Source: Fibrobacter intestinalis
GTDB taxonomy: Bacteria; Fibrobacterota; Fibrobacteria; Fibrobacterales; Fibrobacteraceae
DNA length: 64,000 bases
Assembly (NCBI RefSeq): GCF_900167415.1
Contig: NZ_FUWU01000011.1
Coordinates: 1 to 64,000 of the forward strand
Direction of reading: 5' to 3'
A program made the position numbers and the translations under genes. The notes under the pieces were generated by a model. It searched no databases. It saw nothing but the letters and a program-made list of their open reading frames with translations, and was not told where the DNA came from. Positions 27,293 to 36,131 of this stretch are shown here, in pieces (the stretch's first letter is position 1; each line of letters opens with the position of its first letter).

Positions 27293-28054
27293 ATGACTTT
27301 ATTTCGTCCCTGTATCGATATTCATCAAGGCAAAGTTAAACAGATTGTCGGCGGGACCCTTTCGGATTCGGAAACGCCCCTGACGCATTTTACCAGCGAA
27401 CATTCTCCGGCTTATTTCGCCCATCTTTACAAAAAAGACGGATTGAAGGGCGGGCACGTCATTATGCTCGGCAAGGGCTGCGCAGAAGCTGCCAAGGAAG
27501 CTCTGCAAGCATATCCGAACGGGTTGCAAGTCGGCGGCGGCATTACTCCGGAAAATGCCAAGGAATTTTTGGATGCTGGAGCGAGCCATGTGATTGTCAC
27601 CAGCTGGATTTTTAACGGCGGAAAGTTGGATATGGAAAAAGTCAAGGCGCTTTCATTTGCCGTCGGAAAAGAAAAGCTCGTTCTGGATTTGAGCTGCCGC
27701 AAAACCGCAAACGGTTGGAATGTCGCCACAAACCGCTGGCAGACGATTACCGATTCCGAAGTGGACGAAAAACTTTTGGAATCCCTTGCTGCATACGCCA
27801 GCGAATTTCTGGTTCACGCAGCCGATGTGGAAGGCCTGGAAAAAGGAATGGATGAATCGCTCATCCGCTTTCTCGCTCAAAAAAGCCCGATTCCTGTGAC
27901 TTATGCCGGCGGAGCAAAAAGTATTGACGATTTAATCCGCTGCAATGAAATTTCAAGTGGACGGGTGGATTTGACAATCGGCAGTTCTTTGGATATTTTT
28001 GGCGGAACAGGTACTCGCTATGCAGAATGCGTTCAATTCAACAACCGACACTAG
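27293..28054 (+). CDS. hisA: HisA, eukaryotic-type ProFAR isomerase
   Basis: 253 residues. 1-(5-phosphoribosyl)-5-[(5-phosphoribosylamino)methylideneamino]imidazole-4-carboxamide isomerase of histidine synthesis, a TIM barrel. It matches the yeast HIS6 type all along: FRPCIDIHQGKVKQIVGG, HVIMLGKGCAEAAKEAL, LQVGGGI, VIVTSWIF, LVLDLSCRKT, WQTITD, EFLVHAADVEG, VTYAGGAKSIDDL and VDLTIGSSLDIFGG. The usual bacterial HisA lacks the DLSCRK and AADVEG forms. The catalytic Asp in the first strand (CIDIH) is present. No other his gene is in the window. Its end overlaps the glycosyltransferase start by 35 bases. Confidence 0.92.
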   Translation: MTLFRPCIDIHQGKVKQIVGGTLSDSETPLTHFTSEHSPAYFAHLYKKDGLKGGHVIMLGKGCAEAAKEALQAYPNGLQVGGGITPENAKEFLDAGASHVIVTSWIFNGGKLDMEKVKALSFAVGKEKLVLDLSCRKTANGWNVATNRWQTITDSEVDEKLLESLAAYASEFLVHAADVEGLEKGMDESLIRFLAQKSPIPVTYAGGAKSIDDLIRCNEISSGRVDLTIGSSLDIFGGTGTRYAECVQFNNRH

Positions 28055-29426
28055 GCCTTCGATTTTCGGAAGAACGGTCACGAGCGTTTTTCCCAAGTTT
28101 TTTTCGTTCAAACATCAGCCGCCGGGCAACATTCGCACTTGCATGATTCCGCCCATTGTCTTTTGGGAAATTCTCAGAAATTTGCCGAAACTTTTAAAGC
28201 TCCGCTTCTATTTGAAAAAAAAACGGGCGGAACATTCTGCAGACGATATTTGTGTCGCGTTCTACTCGGACAATTTGGATGAAGTGAACGGCATTGCCAA
28301 TAATTTGCGCCATGTCATTTCTTTTATGCGAGGACACGGCTATAAGGCGGCTCTTGTCGGAAACGCTTTTAATACGCGGGAAAGGGGAGTGGTGGAAAAT
28401 GGCTACGTCATTCTTTTGCCTCGCATTTTTAGCATGGAACAGCTGGGTTATGCAAATAGCGAACTGGCCATTCCGCATATTGCGCCGGCACTTCGTCTGC
28501 TGAAGCGTTATCCCGTTGATTTGATTGAAGTGGAAACGCCGAGTCCCGGAGCGTGGGCGGTTGCTTTGTGCGCCAAAGTTGCGGGAATCAAGGTGATAAG
28601 CCATTATCGCACAGACGTTCCGACTTACACAAAGACGCTGGTCAAAGCGAAGTGGATGCACCGTTACGTTTTAATGCTCATGCAGATTTTTTACGGTTTT
28701 ACGCGCCCGGTCATTAGCCCGTGTAAAGACTACATGAACATTTTAAATAAGGACATCAAAGTTCCATTCAAAGATATTGAAATTATTCGGCGCGGAATCC
28801 CCCTGGACAATTACAGCCCGGATTTTCGTGGTAAGGGAACGTGGGAACGCTTTTCGGATTCCAAAAACAAAGTTCGCTTTGTCTATGTCGGTCGAATTTC
28901 CAAAGAAAAAAATCTTCCGCTGCTCAAAAATCTGTGGCTGGAATTTAGAAAGTCTCATGATGATGCGGAGCTGATGTTTGTCGGTGACGGCTGGTATTTG
29001 GAAGAGCTTAAAAAGGATTTTGCCGGTGCGCCGGAAGTGCATTTTGCAGGTGTTCAGGGCGGTGAAATTTTGGCGGGTCTTTACGCCGATGCGGACTTTT
29101 TGCTTTTCCCCAGCACCACGGATACCTTTGGAAATGTTGTTGTCGAAGCGCTTGCTTCGGGAACGCCTGCCATTGTAAGTGATAAAGGCGGCCCGCAAGA
29201 TATTGTTTTTGGCAAGGACTGCGGTTACATCCTTCCCAGCGATGATGCGACGGCGTGGATGAATCAGCTTGACGAATGTATTCAATTGCGTCGAAACGAG
29301 TCGTCTTATTTGCCGATGCGCGAAAACGCTTATAAGCGCAGTAAGGATTTTACGTTGGAAAAAGCGGCAGCCGCTCAATGGGAATTTTATAAAAAGGTTT
29401 ATCACGAGTATTATTTCGGCAAATAG
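28020..29426 (+). CDS. GT4-family glycosyltransferase
   Basis: 468 residues. GT-B fold: the N-terminal Rossmann half has AFYSDNLDEVNGIANNLRHV and IEVETPSPGAWAVALCAKVAG plus SHYRTDVPTY, a pattern of the MgtA/PimB-like alpha-mannosyltransferases. The C-terminal half has FVYVGRISKEKNLPLL, LMFVGDG and the nucleotide-sugar motif FPSTTDTFGNVVVEALASGTPAI. No signal peptide or membrane span, so it likely works at the inner face of the membrane on a lipid-linked acceptor. The start at 28020 gives a 35-base overlap with hisA; a later ATG at 28143 is possible. The acceptor is unknown. Confidence 0.8.
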   Translation: MQNAFNSTTDTRPSIFGRTVTSVFPKFFSFKHQPPGNIRTCMIPPIVFWEILRNLPKLLKLRFYLKKKRAEHSADDICVAFYSDNLDEVNGIANNLRHVISFMRGHGYKAALVGNAFNTRERGVVENGYVILLPRIFSMEQLGYANSELAIPHIAPALRLLKRYPVDLIEVETPSPGAWAVALCAKVAGIKVISHYRTDVPTYTKTLVKAKWMHRYVLMLMQIFYGFTRPVISPCKDYMNILNKDIKVPFKDIEIIRRGIPLDNYSPDFRGKGTWERFSDSKNKVRFVYVGRISKEKNLPLLKNLWLEFRKSHDDAELMFVGDGWYLEELKKDFAGAPEVHFAGVQGGEILAGLYADADFLLFPSTTDTFGNVVVEALASGTPAIVSDKGGPQDIVFGKDCGYILPSDDATAWMNQLDECIQLRRNESSYLPMRENAYKRSKDFTLEKAAAAQWEFYKKVYHEYYFGK

Positions 29427-29430
29427 ATCC

Positions 29431-30492
29431 CTGTGCAAGTGGTTTGTAGAGAGCAGGGAATCGTTTCCTTGGCGTTCGGAGAATTTGTACGAATTTCGAA
29501 ATCCTTATGCGGTTTGGATAAGCGAAACGATGTTGCAGCAGACGCAGGTTTCTGCGGTGCAAACGGCATTCAAAAAATGGATGCAGGATTTTCCGGATGT
29601 ATTGACGCTTGCAAAGGCAAAAGAAAACGATGTTTTGCAGCATTGGCAAAGGCTTGGCTATTACAGTCGGGCGAAAAATATTTTACGGACAGCAAAAATT
29701 CTTGCGGAAAACGGAGGAATGTTTCCGCAGACGCGCAAAGAATTGGAACAGTTGCCGGGAATAGGCGCTTATACGGCGGGAGCCATTTTAAGCCTTGCAT
29801 TTCATTTGGCTGAAGCGATTTTGGACGGCAATCTTGTCCGCATTTTTGCCAGATTGCATTTGTGGGATTTTTTGCCCGCCGAAGGGAAAAAAGAAAAAGA
29901 TTTTTATTGGGATGAAGCGTTTCGTTGGGCGAAAGCGGATAAGGCGTTTTTAACAAACGAAGCTTTGATGGAACTCGGACGGAAAATTTGCAAACGCTCA
30001 AATCCGGATTGTGAAAACTGTCCGCTTCAAAAAATCTGTCAGGCAAAACAGGAAAATCGGCAAAATGAATTTCCGAAAAAGAAAGTAGTCCGCTACGAAT
30101 CGTGGACGGGTTTTGCGCTTGTCGTTTGCGACAAAAATGAAAATTTTTTGTTGCGAGTCTCTCCTCGTTCTCCGTTTCTTAAAAATCAGTTGATGTTCCC
30201 GCTTTTTGAATACGCCGACGCGTTTCGCAATCGGATTCCTGGAATTGTAGAGTCCGAGATTCCTTGGGAAAAAATCGACCAGTGCAGTTGGGCTGGAATT
30301 GTAGAGCATTCCATTACCCGTTACAAGATTCGCTGCCGAGTGTTAAAAGTACAAATCAAACCGAATGCGGTTTTAGATGGAATCTGGGTTCCGGCTTCGG
30401 AACTTTTTGAAAAACTACCATCTAGCTTTGCGCAAAAAATCGCTCAAGTGGCAGAGGAAGATGCTGGGTTGTCTAAGAATCCCCTTTTCTGA
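29431..30492 (+). CDS. mutY: A/G-specific adenine glycosylase MutY
   Basis: About 353 residues. It removes adenine mispaired with 8-oxoguanine. FPWR and WISETMLQQTQVSAV (catalytic Glu) open the HhH-GPD domain, LPGIGAYTAGAI is the helix-hairpin-helix, ILDGNLVRI carries the catalytic Asp, and C-X6-C-X2-C-X5-C (CKRSNPDCENCPLQKIC) holds the 4Fe-4S cluster. A NUDIX-like 8-oxoG recognition domain follows. The start is unclear: in frame upstream of the domain there is only a TTG at 29269, which would overlap the glycosyltransferase gene by 158 bases, and rare codons such as CTG 29431. I used CTG because it gives the usual MutY N-terminus. Confidence 0.85.
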   Translation: MCKWFVESRESFPWRSENLYEFRNPYAVWISETMLQQTQVSAVQTAFKKWMQDFPDVLTLAKAKENDVLQHWQRLGYYSRAKNILRTAKILAENGGMFPQTRKELEQLPGIGAYTAGAILSLAFHLAEAILDGNLVRIFARLHLWDFLPAEGKKEKDFYWDEAFRWAKADKAFLTNEALMELGRKICKRSNPDCENCPLQKICQAKQENRQNEFPKKKVVRYESWTGFALVVCDKNENFLLRVSPRSPFLKNQLMFPLFEYADAFRNRIPGIVESEIPWEKIDQCSWAGIVEHSITRYKIRCRVLKVQIKPNAVLDGIWVPASELFEKLPSSFAQKIAQVAEEDAGLSKNPLF

Positions 30493-30561
30493 AATACGCG
30501 CGATAGGATCTTTTTACAACAAGAAGGCGCAATATACTGCGGAAAAATATATACATTCGGG

Positions 30562-32052
30562 GTGATGCAACTGTCTTGTAAAACGATGTCCGCAGAAGAA
30601 GCCGCGGAACTGATTCGGCACGATGAAATTCTCGGCGTTTCGGGATTTACCCTTGCCGGTTATCCCAAGGCGGTTCCAACAGCGCTTGCAAAACGGGCGG
30701 AACGCCTGCACGCTCAAGGAAAGCCGTTTCAAGTATCCCTTTTTTCAGGGGCTTCGACCGGGGACGAATGCGATGGTGCGCTCGCTCGGGCCAACGCTAT
30801 TCGGTATCGCGCGCCCTACCAATCGAATAAAGATTTGCGCACCGCTATCAATCAGGGAAAAATCTTTTATACCGACGCCCATCTGGGTATAATGGGACGT
30901 TGGATTCGTTCGGGAGCTTTGCCGCATCCGACGACAGCCATTATAGAAGCGACGGAAGTTTCTGATGACGGAAAAATTCGGCTTTCCACTTCTTGCGGAA
31001 ATTCGATGGAATTTCTGCAAATGGCTGACCGCATTATCGTCGAGTTGAACTCCCTTTACGGCGATGCTTTGGCGGGCATTCACGATTGTTATTTACCCGA
31101 TATGCCTCCTCACGCTCGTCCTATTCCCGTCTCTCATGTTTTGGATCGTGTCGGAACGGATTTTGTGCAAGTCGATCCGGAAAAAATTGTGGCGATTGTC
31201 CACACGCAAGCGGGCGACTGTGTGCACCCTTTTACAGAACCCGACGAAATTTCTAAAACCATTGCCGGGCACATTTTGGAATTTCTTGCGCACGAAAGAA
31301 AAAAGGGACGGCTGCCATCGGGACTTCCTTATCAGAGTGGGGTGGGCAACGTGGCGAATGCCGTCCTCACTGCGATGGCGCGCAATCCGCTGCAAGAGCC
31401 GATAAGCCTTTTTACCGAAGTCATTCAAGAAGCCGTCTTTGAATTGATTCAGTCGGACAAATTGATCGGTGCGAGCGGGACTGCTTTGACGTGTTCCGCC
31501 AAAGCTCGGGAATATTTTCTGGCGAATGCGTTTGCGCTTAAACGGAAATTTGTTTTGCGCCCTCAGGAAGTGTCGAATCATCCCGAAGTCATTCGGCGAT
31601 TGGGCGTTATTGCGATGAATACGGCAATCGAATGCGATATTTTCGGGAACGTCAATTCGTCCCATATCTGTGGTTCTTCAGTGATGAACGGCATCGGCGG
31701 CTCTGCTGACTTTTCGAGAAATTGCCTGCTGGGATTCTTTATGACGCCTTCTACGGCAAAAAACGGGACCATCAGTGCGATTGTGCCGCTGGTTTCGCAT
31801 TTGGACCATTCCGACCATGAAACTGACATTTTTGTTACGGAACAGGGGCTGGCCGACCTGCGCGGACTGGATCCCGTTGCTCGTGCGCATCGCATAATTG
31901 ACGCCTGTTCGCACCCCGACTACCGCCAACAATTAAATGATTATTTAAACTATAGTGTGAAGTCCGCCAAAGGAAAGCACATTCCCATTGCTCTTGACCG
32001 AGCGTTCAATATGCACTTGCGTTTTCTTTCCGACGGCTCCATGAAGGAATAA
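30562..32052 (+). CDS. Acetyl-CoA hydrolase/transferase family: succinyl-CoA or propionyl-CoA CoA-transferase
   Basis: 496 residues. It belongs to the class I CoA-transferases of the acetyl-CoA hydrolase family (AarC, ScpC, Cat1). The active-site glutamate is Glu286 in LFTEVIQ, and the CoA-binding glycine-rich stretches GASGTALTC and ICGSSVMNGIGGSADFSRN are present. Standing directly upstream of a methylmalonyl-CoA decarboxylase, it most likely moves CoA between propionyl-CoA or acetyl-CoA and succinate. The start is GTG 30562 or ATG 30565, next to GGGG; ATG 30586 is also possible. A separate promoter for the following mmd genes may lie in the 59-base gap. Confidence 0.87.
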   Translation: MMQLSCKTMSAEEAAELIRHDEILGVSGFTLAGYPKAVPTALAKRAERLHAQGKPFQVSLFSGASTGDECDGALARANAIRYRAPYQSNKDLRTAINQGKIFYTDAHLGIMGRWIRSGALPHPTTAIIEATEVSDDGKIRLSTSCGNSMEFLQMADRIIVELNSLYGDALAGIHDCYLPDMPPHARPIPVSHVLDRVGTDFVQVDPEKIVAIVHTQAGDCVHPFTEPDEISKTIAGHILEFLAHERKKGRLPSGLPYQSGVGNVANAVLTAMARNPLQEPISLFTEVIQEAVFELIQSDKLIGASGTALTCSAKAREYFLANAFALKRKFVLRPQEVSNHPEVIRRLGVIAMNTAIECDIFGNVNSSHICGSSVMNGIGGSADFSRNCLLGFFMTPSTAKNGTISAIVPLVSHLDHSDHETDIFVTEQGLADLRGLDPVARAHRIIDACSHPDYRQQLNDYLNYSVKSAKGKHIPIALDRAFNMHLRFLSDGSMKE

Positions 32053-32111
32053 CAAAATTCTTTGGAATTCTATTTTTCATTTGAAACTGCAAAATTTCAA
32101 AGGAACATGAA

Positions 32112-33665
32112 ATGGCAATTAGACAAGAATTACTGGATCAACTTGAAGAACGCAGAAAATCTGCTCTTTCCTCCGGCTGTGGTCCGGAGAAAGCGGAAGC
32201 TCGTCATGCGAAAGGGCTTTTGACCGCTCGCGAACGGATTGATGACCTTGTAGATGCGGGTTCCTTCCAAGAAGCGGGAATGTTCGTGGAACATGATGTC
32301 CGCGGATTCGGCTTTGAAAAAAAGCATCTTGCCGGTGACGGCGTTGTGACAGGAATAGGCAATGTGGATGGTCGGCCGGTGACCGTGATTTCTCAGGATT
32401 TTTTGGTGAGTGGAGGTTCCCTCGGCAGCCGTCATGCGCAAAAAATGTCCGAAGCCATGCAACGCGCGATTGAACTCGGTACGCCGATTATTTCGGTGAA
32501 CGATTCCGGTGGAGCGCGCATCCAGGAAGGCGTCAAGAGCCTTGCTGGTTATGGGAAAGTCTTTCGGGCGAATGTTCTGGCATCGGGAGTCGTTCCTCAG
32601 ATCGCGGTCATTGCGGGACCTTGCGCTGGCGGTGCATCCTACAGTCCAGCATTGATGGACTTCTGCATTCAGCTCAAGGACAATTCCAATATGTTCATCT
32701 GCGGTCCGCAGGTGATTAAAGCTTCTACCGGCGAAGAGGCTCCTCTTGAAAAGTTTGCTTCGGCGACGGCGCATGCCACGGTTTCCGGCAACGTTCATTT
32801 TGTGGCGAACGACGACAAGCACGCGACCCAGATTATCAAAAAGCTTCTCAGCTTCTTGCCGTCGAATAATGCGGAGCAGCCTCCGCACAAACTCACCGAC
32901 ATCGTTTTAGACGATGATTCCGGCATGAACGAAATCATTCCGTCCGATTCTAACCATCCGCTTGATGCGTACAAAGTAATCGAACGTCTGGTGGATCCGA
33001 ACGAATGGCTTGAAGTCAAGCGCGACTTTGCGAAAAATATCATTACGGGCTTTGGCCGCATTAATGGTATGGTCGTGGGCATCGTTGCGAACCAGCCGAC
33101 TTACAAAGCGGGTTGCTTGGACATTGATTCGTCGGACAAGGGCGCTGAATTTGTGATGTTCTGCGACGCATTCAATATCCCTATTGTCACTTTGACGGAT
33201 GTGCCGGGCTTTATGCCGGGACTCGCTCAGGAACGCGGAGGTATCATTCGTCATGGGGCGAAAATGCTTTATGCGTATGCGTCTTGCACGGTTCCTCTGG
33301 TGACGGTGATTATGCGCAAGGCTTACGGCGGAGCTTACATTGCTATGGCATCAAAGGATCTCGGTGGCGATGTCGTTTTCGCTTGGCCCACAGCGGAAAT
33401 CGCCGTGATGGGAGCGGAAGGCGCAGCAAAGATTATTTACAAGAAAGAGCTTGCCGCGGCTGAAAATAAAGACGAGCTGTATAAATCTCTCGTTGCCGAC
33501 TACCGCGAAAAATTTTCGAAGCCTTACCAGGCCGCGGAATCTGGAATCATCACTGATGTTATCAATCCCGCGGAAACAAAGGCAAAAGTTTCTCTCGCTT
33601 TGAGGACTTTGCTTTCGAAGCGGGTAAAACGTCCCAATAAAAAACACGGATTGAGTCCCCTATGA
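32112..33665 (+). CDS. mmdA: Methylmalonyl-CoA decarboxylase alpha subunit (carboxyltransferase)
   Basis: 517 residues. It removes CO2 from an acyl-CoA and passes it to biotin. It is of the 12S transcarboxylase/PccB type: GSLGSRHAQK and NDSGGARIQEGVKSLAGYG in the first crotonase half, PTYKAGCLDIDSSDKGAEFV, TLTDVPGFMPGLAQERGGIIRHGAKML and KAYGGAYIAM in the second, ending in RVKRPNKKHG. The acyl-CoA-type alpha subunit, not a pyruvate-carboxylase-like OadA, argues for methylmalonyl-CoA over oxaloacetate. Start and stop (overlap of 4 bases downstream) place it first in mmdA-D-C-B. Confidence 0.9.
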   Translation: MAIRQELLDQLEERRKSALSSGCGPEKAEARHAKGLLTARERIDDLVDAGSFQEAGMFVEHDVRGFGFEKKHLAGDGVVTGIGNVDGRPVTVISQDFLVSGGSLGSRHAQKMSEAMQRAIELGTPIISVNDSGGARIQEGVKSLAGYGKVFRANVLASGVVPQIAVIAGPCAGGASYSPALMDFCIQLKDNSNMFICGPQVIKASTGEEAPLEKFASATAHATVSGNVHFVANDDKHATQIIKKLLSFLPSNNAEQPPHKLTDIVLDDDSGMNEIIPSDSNHPLDAYKVIERLVDPNEWLEVKRDFAKNIITGFGRINGMVVGIVANQPTYKAGCLDIDSSDKGAEFVMFCDAFNIPIVTLTDVPGFMPGLAQERGGIIRHGAKMLYAYASCTVPLVTVIMRKAYGGAYIAMASKDLGGDVVFAWPTAEIAVMGAEGAAKIIYKKELAAAENKDELYKSLVADYREKFSKPYQAAESGIITDVINPAETKAKVSLALRTLLSKRVKRPNKKHGLSPL

Positions 33666-34438
33666 CAACAACAGAACAACAAAAAAGCATAGTCGGCCCT
33701 TATCCCGTTCCTGAACGGTTTAAGGAACAGTTAGCGATTATGCCTGACTCGATTAGCGCGCCCATTAAAGAGCAGCTGACCTTAATGCCCGATTCGACGG
33801 TTCTCGAAATTTACGAAGGCGGGCACAAGACTTCTGTCCTTTACAAGACGAATGCGCAATCTCGTGAAGCGAACGCTCGTCAAGACAGCATTAGAACGGA
33901 AAATGGTTCTGGCAATGTTTTGCCGATTGCTAAAGCGAAACTCGGTTCCCAGTATATGACGGAACAGGGTGAAGTGCAGACGTTCTCTTTCGGAAAGCTC
34001 GTGGAATTTCAGGCGACGGGTCTGATTATCGTGATGATTGTCATTATCAGCATCATGATTCTCACCTACTTGATGGGCTATGTCGTGAACAAATTCGTTG
34101 TTCCGATTACCACCAAAAAATCTGCGGCCCCTACTGCGCCGGCTGCTCCTGCGCAGGCTTCCATGGCTCCTGCTCAATGTTCTCTAGATCCGAACGCTCC
34201 GAGTGTTCATCCTGGATTTACGAATAAGCAGTTGCAGGCTTTCTTAAGCATTGCGGCCATTTCCGCTTTGGATATTCATCCGGGTCTTACGAACGAACAG
34301 CTGGCAATGATTTTTGCTGTTGCTGCCGCCGAAGTTCTCGGATCTCCCGTGAATGTCGTCAAATTCAAACCCCAAAATTCGACCGAATGGGCATGGACAG
34401 CTCAAGGTCGTGCAGAACTACAAACCAACGGGCTCTAA
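33662..34438 (+). CDS. mmdD: Decarboxylase delta/gamma-type membrane subunit (OadG/MmdD-like), extended
   Basis: 258 residues, much longer than the usual 80-115 of OadG/MmdD. Residues 1-110 are an added hydrophilic region containing two similar stretches, PERFKEQLAIMPDS and APIKEQLTLMPDS. A single membrane helix at about 121-143 (GLIIVMIVIISIMILTYLMG) is followed by an Ala/Pro linker. Two related segments then follow, VHPGFTNKQLQAFLSIAAIS and IHPGLTNEQLAMIFAVAAAE, the second leading into the family's terminal VLGSPVNVVKF block. The delta subunit assembles the pump and brings biotin carrier and carboxyltransferase to the membrane. It overlaps mmdA by ATGA. Confidence 0.72.
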   Translation: MTTTEQQKSIVGPYPVPERFKEQLAIMPDSISAPIKEQLTLMPDSTVLEIYEGGHKTSVLYKTNAQSREANARQDSIRTENGSGNVLPIAKAKLGSQYMTEQGEVQTFSFGKLVEFQATGLIIVMIVIISIMILTYLMGYVVNKFVVPITTKKSAAPTAPAAPAQASMAPAQCSLDPNAPSVHPGFTNKQLQAFLSIAAISALDIHPGLTNEQLAMIFAVAAAEVLGSPVNVVKFKPQNSTEWAWTAQGRAELQTNGL

Positions 34439-34456
34439 GCTCAAGAGGAAAACACC

Positions 34457-34837
34457 ATGAAGAAAACCCTCCGTATCAGTTTTGAAGGTAAGAGCTACGA
34501 TGTCGAAGTCGAAGTTCTCGATAACAATCAAATTGCTCCTGTTGCTGTTGCTCCTGTTGCCGCGGCTTCAGTTGCTCCCGCACCTGCTCCGGTTGCCGCG
34601 CCCGCACCCGCAGCTCCTGCTGGCGGCACCCCGGTCCCAAGCCCGATGATGGGCATTGTATTCAAACTCAAAGTCAAAGTCGGCGACAAGGTGGCCAAGA
34701 ATCAGGAAGTCGCCGTTCTCGAAGCGATGAAAATGGAAAACTCCATCATCAGCCCTTGCGATGGAACGGTAGCATCTATCGCTGTCAAGGAACAGGAATC
34801 GGTCTCCGAAGGCCAGGTTCTGATGACCATCGCCTAA
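34457..34837 (+). CDS. mmdC: Biotin carboxyl carrier subunit of the decarboxylase
   Basis: 126 residues. Residues 1-25 form a short strand-rich piece (LRISFEGKSYDVEVEVL), 26-58 are a flexible Ala/Pro/Val linker, and 59-126 are a biotinyl domain with Lys92 in EAMKMEN. The mobile linker lets biotin shuttle carboxyl groups from MmdA to the membrane pump MmdB. It sits between the delta- and beta-subunit genes with 18- and 13-base gaps. Confidence 0.92.
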   Translation: MKKTLRISFEGKSYDVEVEVLDNNQIAPVAVAPVAAASVAPAPAPVAAPAPAAPAGGTPVPSPMMGIVFKLKVKVGDKVAKNQEVAVLEAMKMENSIISPCDGTVASIAVKEQESVSEGQVLMTIA

Positions 34838-34850
34838 AGGAATTTTACCT

Positions 34851-36014
34851 ATGAGCGGTATCCTAAACTCAGTCGCAGAGATGTTCTCGTCCGGTACGGG
34901 ATTTTCCATGATTACCGGACCGATGATCATCATGTGGATTGTCTGTTTTGTGCTGATGTATCTGGCCATCGTCAAGAAGTATGAACCATTGCTTCTTTTG
35001 CCGATTGCGCTGGGTGCGCTCGCCGTAAACATCCCAAGCCGAGGTTTCTACGAAGGGGGCTGGGGTATTGAAGGAATGTTTACTCCGACAGCGGGCCTTT
35101 ACTACTATATCAGTCAAGGCATCCATCTAGAACTTTTCCCTCCTATTATCTTCCTTGGTGTCGGTGCCATGACCGACTTTGGACCGCTGATTGCCAACCC
35201 GCGTACTCTGATTCTCGGAGGCGGTGCGCAATTCGGCGTGTTTATCACGATGTTCTGCGCGGTTGCCTTTGGCGGATTTACTCTCGGCGAGGCGGCTTCG
35301 ATTGGCATTATCGGTGGCGCGGATGGACCTACATCCATTTTTACTGCGAATAAACTCGCTCCCCATCTTATTGGACCGATCGCGGTTGCTGCATATACCT
35401 ATATGGCTTTGGTTCCTTTAATCCAACCGCCGATTATGCGGGCGATGACGACTCCTAAAGAGCGCGTGATTCGCATGAAAAGCCTGCGCAAGGTTTCCAA
35501 ATTGGAACGCATCGTTTTTGCCGTTATGGTGATGGTTGTGTGCATTTTGGTCGTTCCAGATGCGTCGGCTTTGATTATCATGCTCATGATGGGAAACATC
35601 TTCAAGGAGTCCGGTGTGGTGGATCGCTTGGTGAAAACTTCCCAGAATGAACTGATGAACATTGTCACCATTTTCTTGGGAACTTCCGTTGGGCTTACGA
35701 TGTCCGCCGATATTTTCCTTCAACCGAAGACGTTGATGATTATCGCGATGGGCGTTGTCGCTTTTGGATTCTCCACGTTTGGTGGACTTTTGCTTGCCAA
35801 AATTATGAACAAGTGTTCGCCCAATAATCCGGTGAATCCTTTGATTGGTTCCGCGGGCGTTTCTGCGGTTCCGATGGCGGCGAGGGTTTCTCAAGTGGAA
35901 GGCGCAAAATATGATCCGCAGAACTTCCTTCTGATGCACGCGATGGGACCCAATGTCTCCGGCGTTATTGGAACGGCGATTTGTGCGGGATATATGATTT
36001 CTCGGCTCGCCTGA
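34851..36014 (+). CDS. mmdB: Sodium-pumping decarboxylase beta subunit
   Basis: 387 residues with about ten membrane helices. It decarboxylates carboxybiotin and couples this to Na+ export. It shows the family's blocks: PLLLLPIALGALAVNIPSRG, LGVGAMTDFGPLIANPRTL (with the conserved Asp), GGADGPTSIFTANKLAP, TPKERVIRMKSLRKVSKLERIVF between helices, and NPLIGSAGVSAVPMAARVSQ near the end. The C-terminus LLMHAMGPNVSGVIGTA is also typical. With MmdA, MmdD and MmdC it completes a four-subunit pump. A hairpin terminator follows at 36034. Confidence 0.92.
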   Translation: MSGILNSVAEMFSSGTGFSMITGPMIIMWIVCFVLMYLAIVKKYEPLLLLPIALGALAVNIPSRGFYEGGWGIEGMFTPTAGLYYYISQGIHLELFPPIIFLGVGAMTDFGPLIANPRTLILGGGAQFGVFITMFCAVAFGGFTLGEAASIGIIGGADGPTSIFTANKLAPHLIGPIAVAAYTYMALVPLIQPPIMRAMTTPKERVIRMKSLRKVSKLERIVFAVMVMVVCILVVPDASALIIMLMMGNIFKESGVVDRLVKTSQNELMNIVTIFLGTSVGLTMSADIFLQPKTLMIIAMGVVAFGFSTFGGLLLAKIMNKCSPNNPVNPLIGSAGVSAVPMAARVSQVEGAKYDPQNFLLMHAMGPNVSGVIGTAICAGYMISRLA

Positions 36015-36033
36015 TTTTGCCGAATTTATTTAG

Positions 36034-36058
36034 GCCTCGACATTTGTCGGGGCTTTTT
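36034..36058 (+). terminator. Terminator after mmdB
   Basis: GCCTCGACA (36034-36042) pairs with TGTCGGGGC (36045-36053) with one G-T wobble, followed by TTTTT. It closes the CoA-transferase/mmd transcript before pta, which then needs its own promoter in 36060-36130. Confidence 0.75.
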
Positions 36059-36131
36059 CTATTGGCGAATTTTGTGCGATGTCCGGTTGAATTTTCTATA
36101 ATAATGATTGAAAAATTCTCGGAGTAAAAAA

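Noticed and set aside
32112-36014. Reading the four genes as oxaloacetate decarboxylase
   Set aside because: The alpha subunit is of the acyl-CoA carboxyltransferase type, not the pyruvate-carboxylase-like OadA, although beta and gamma/delta parts are shared by both.
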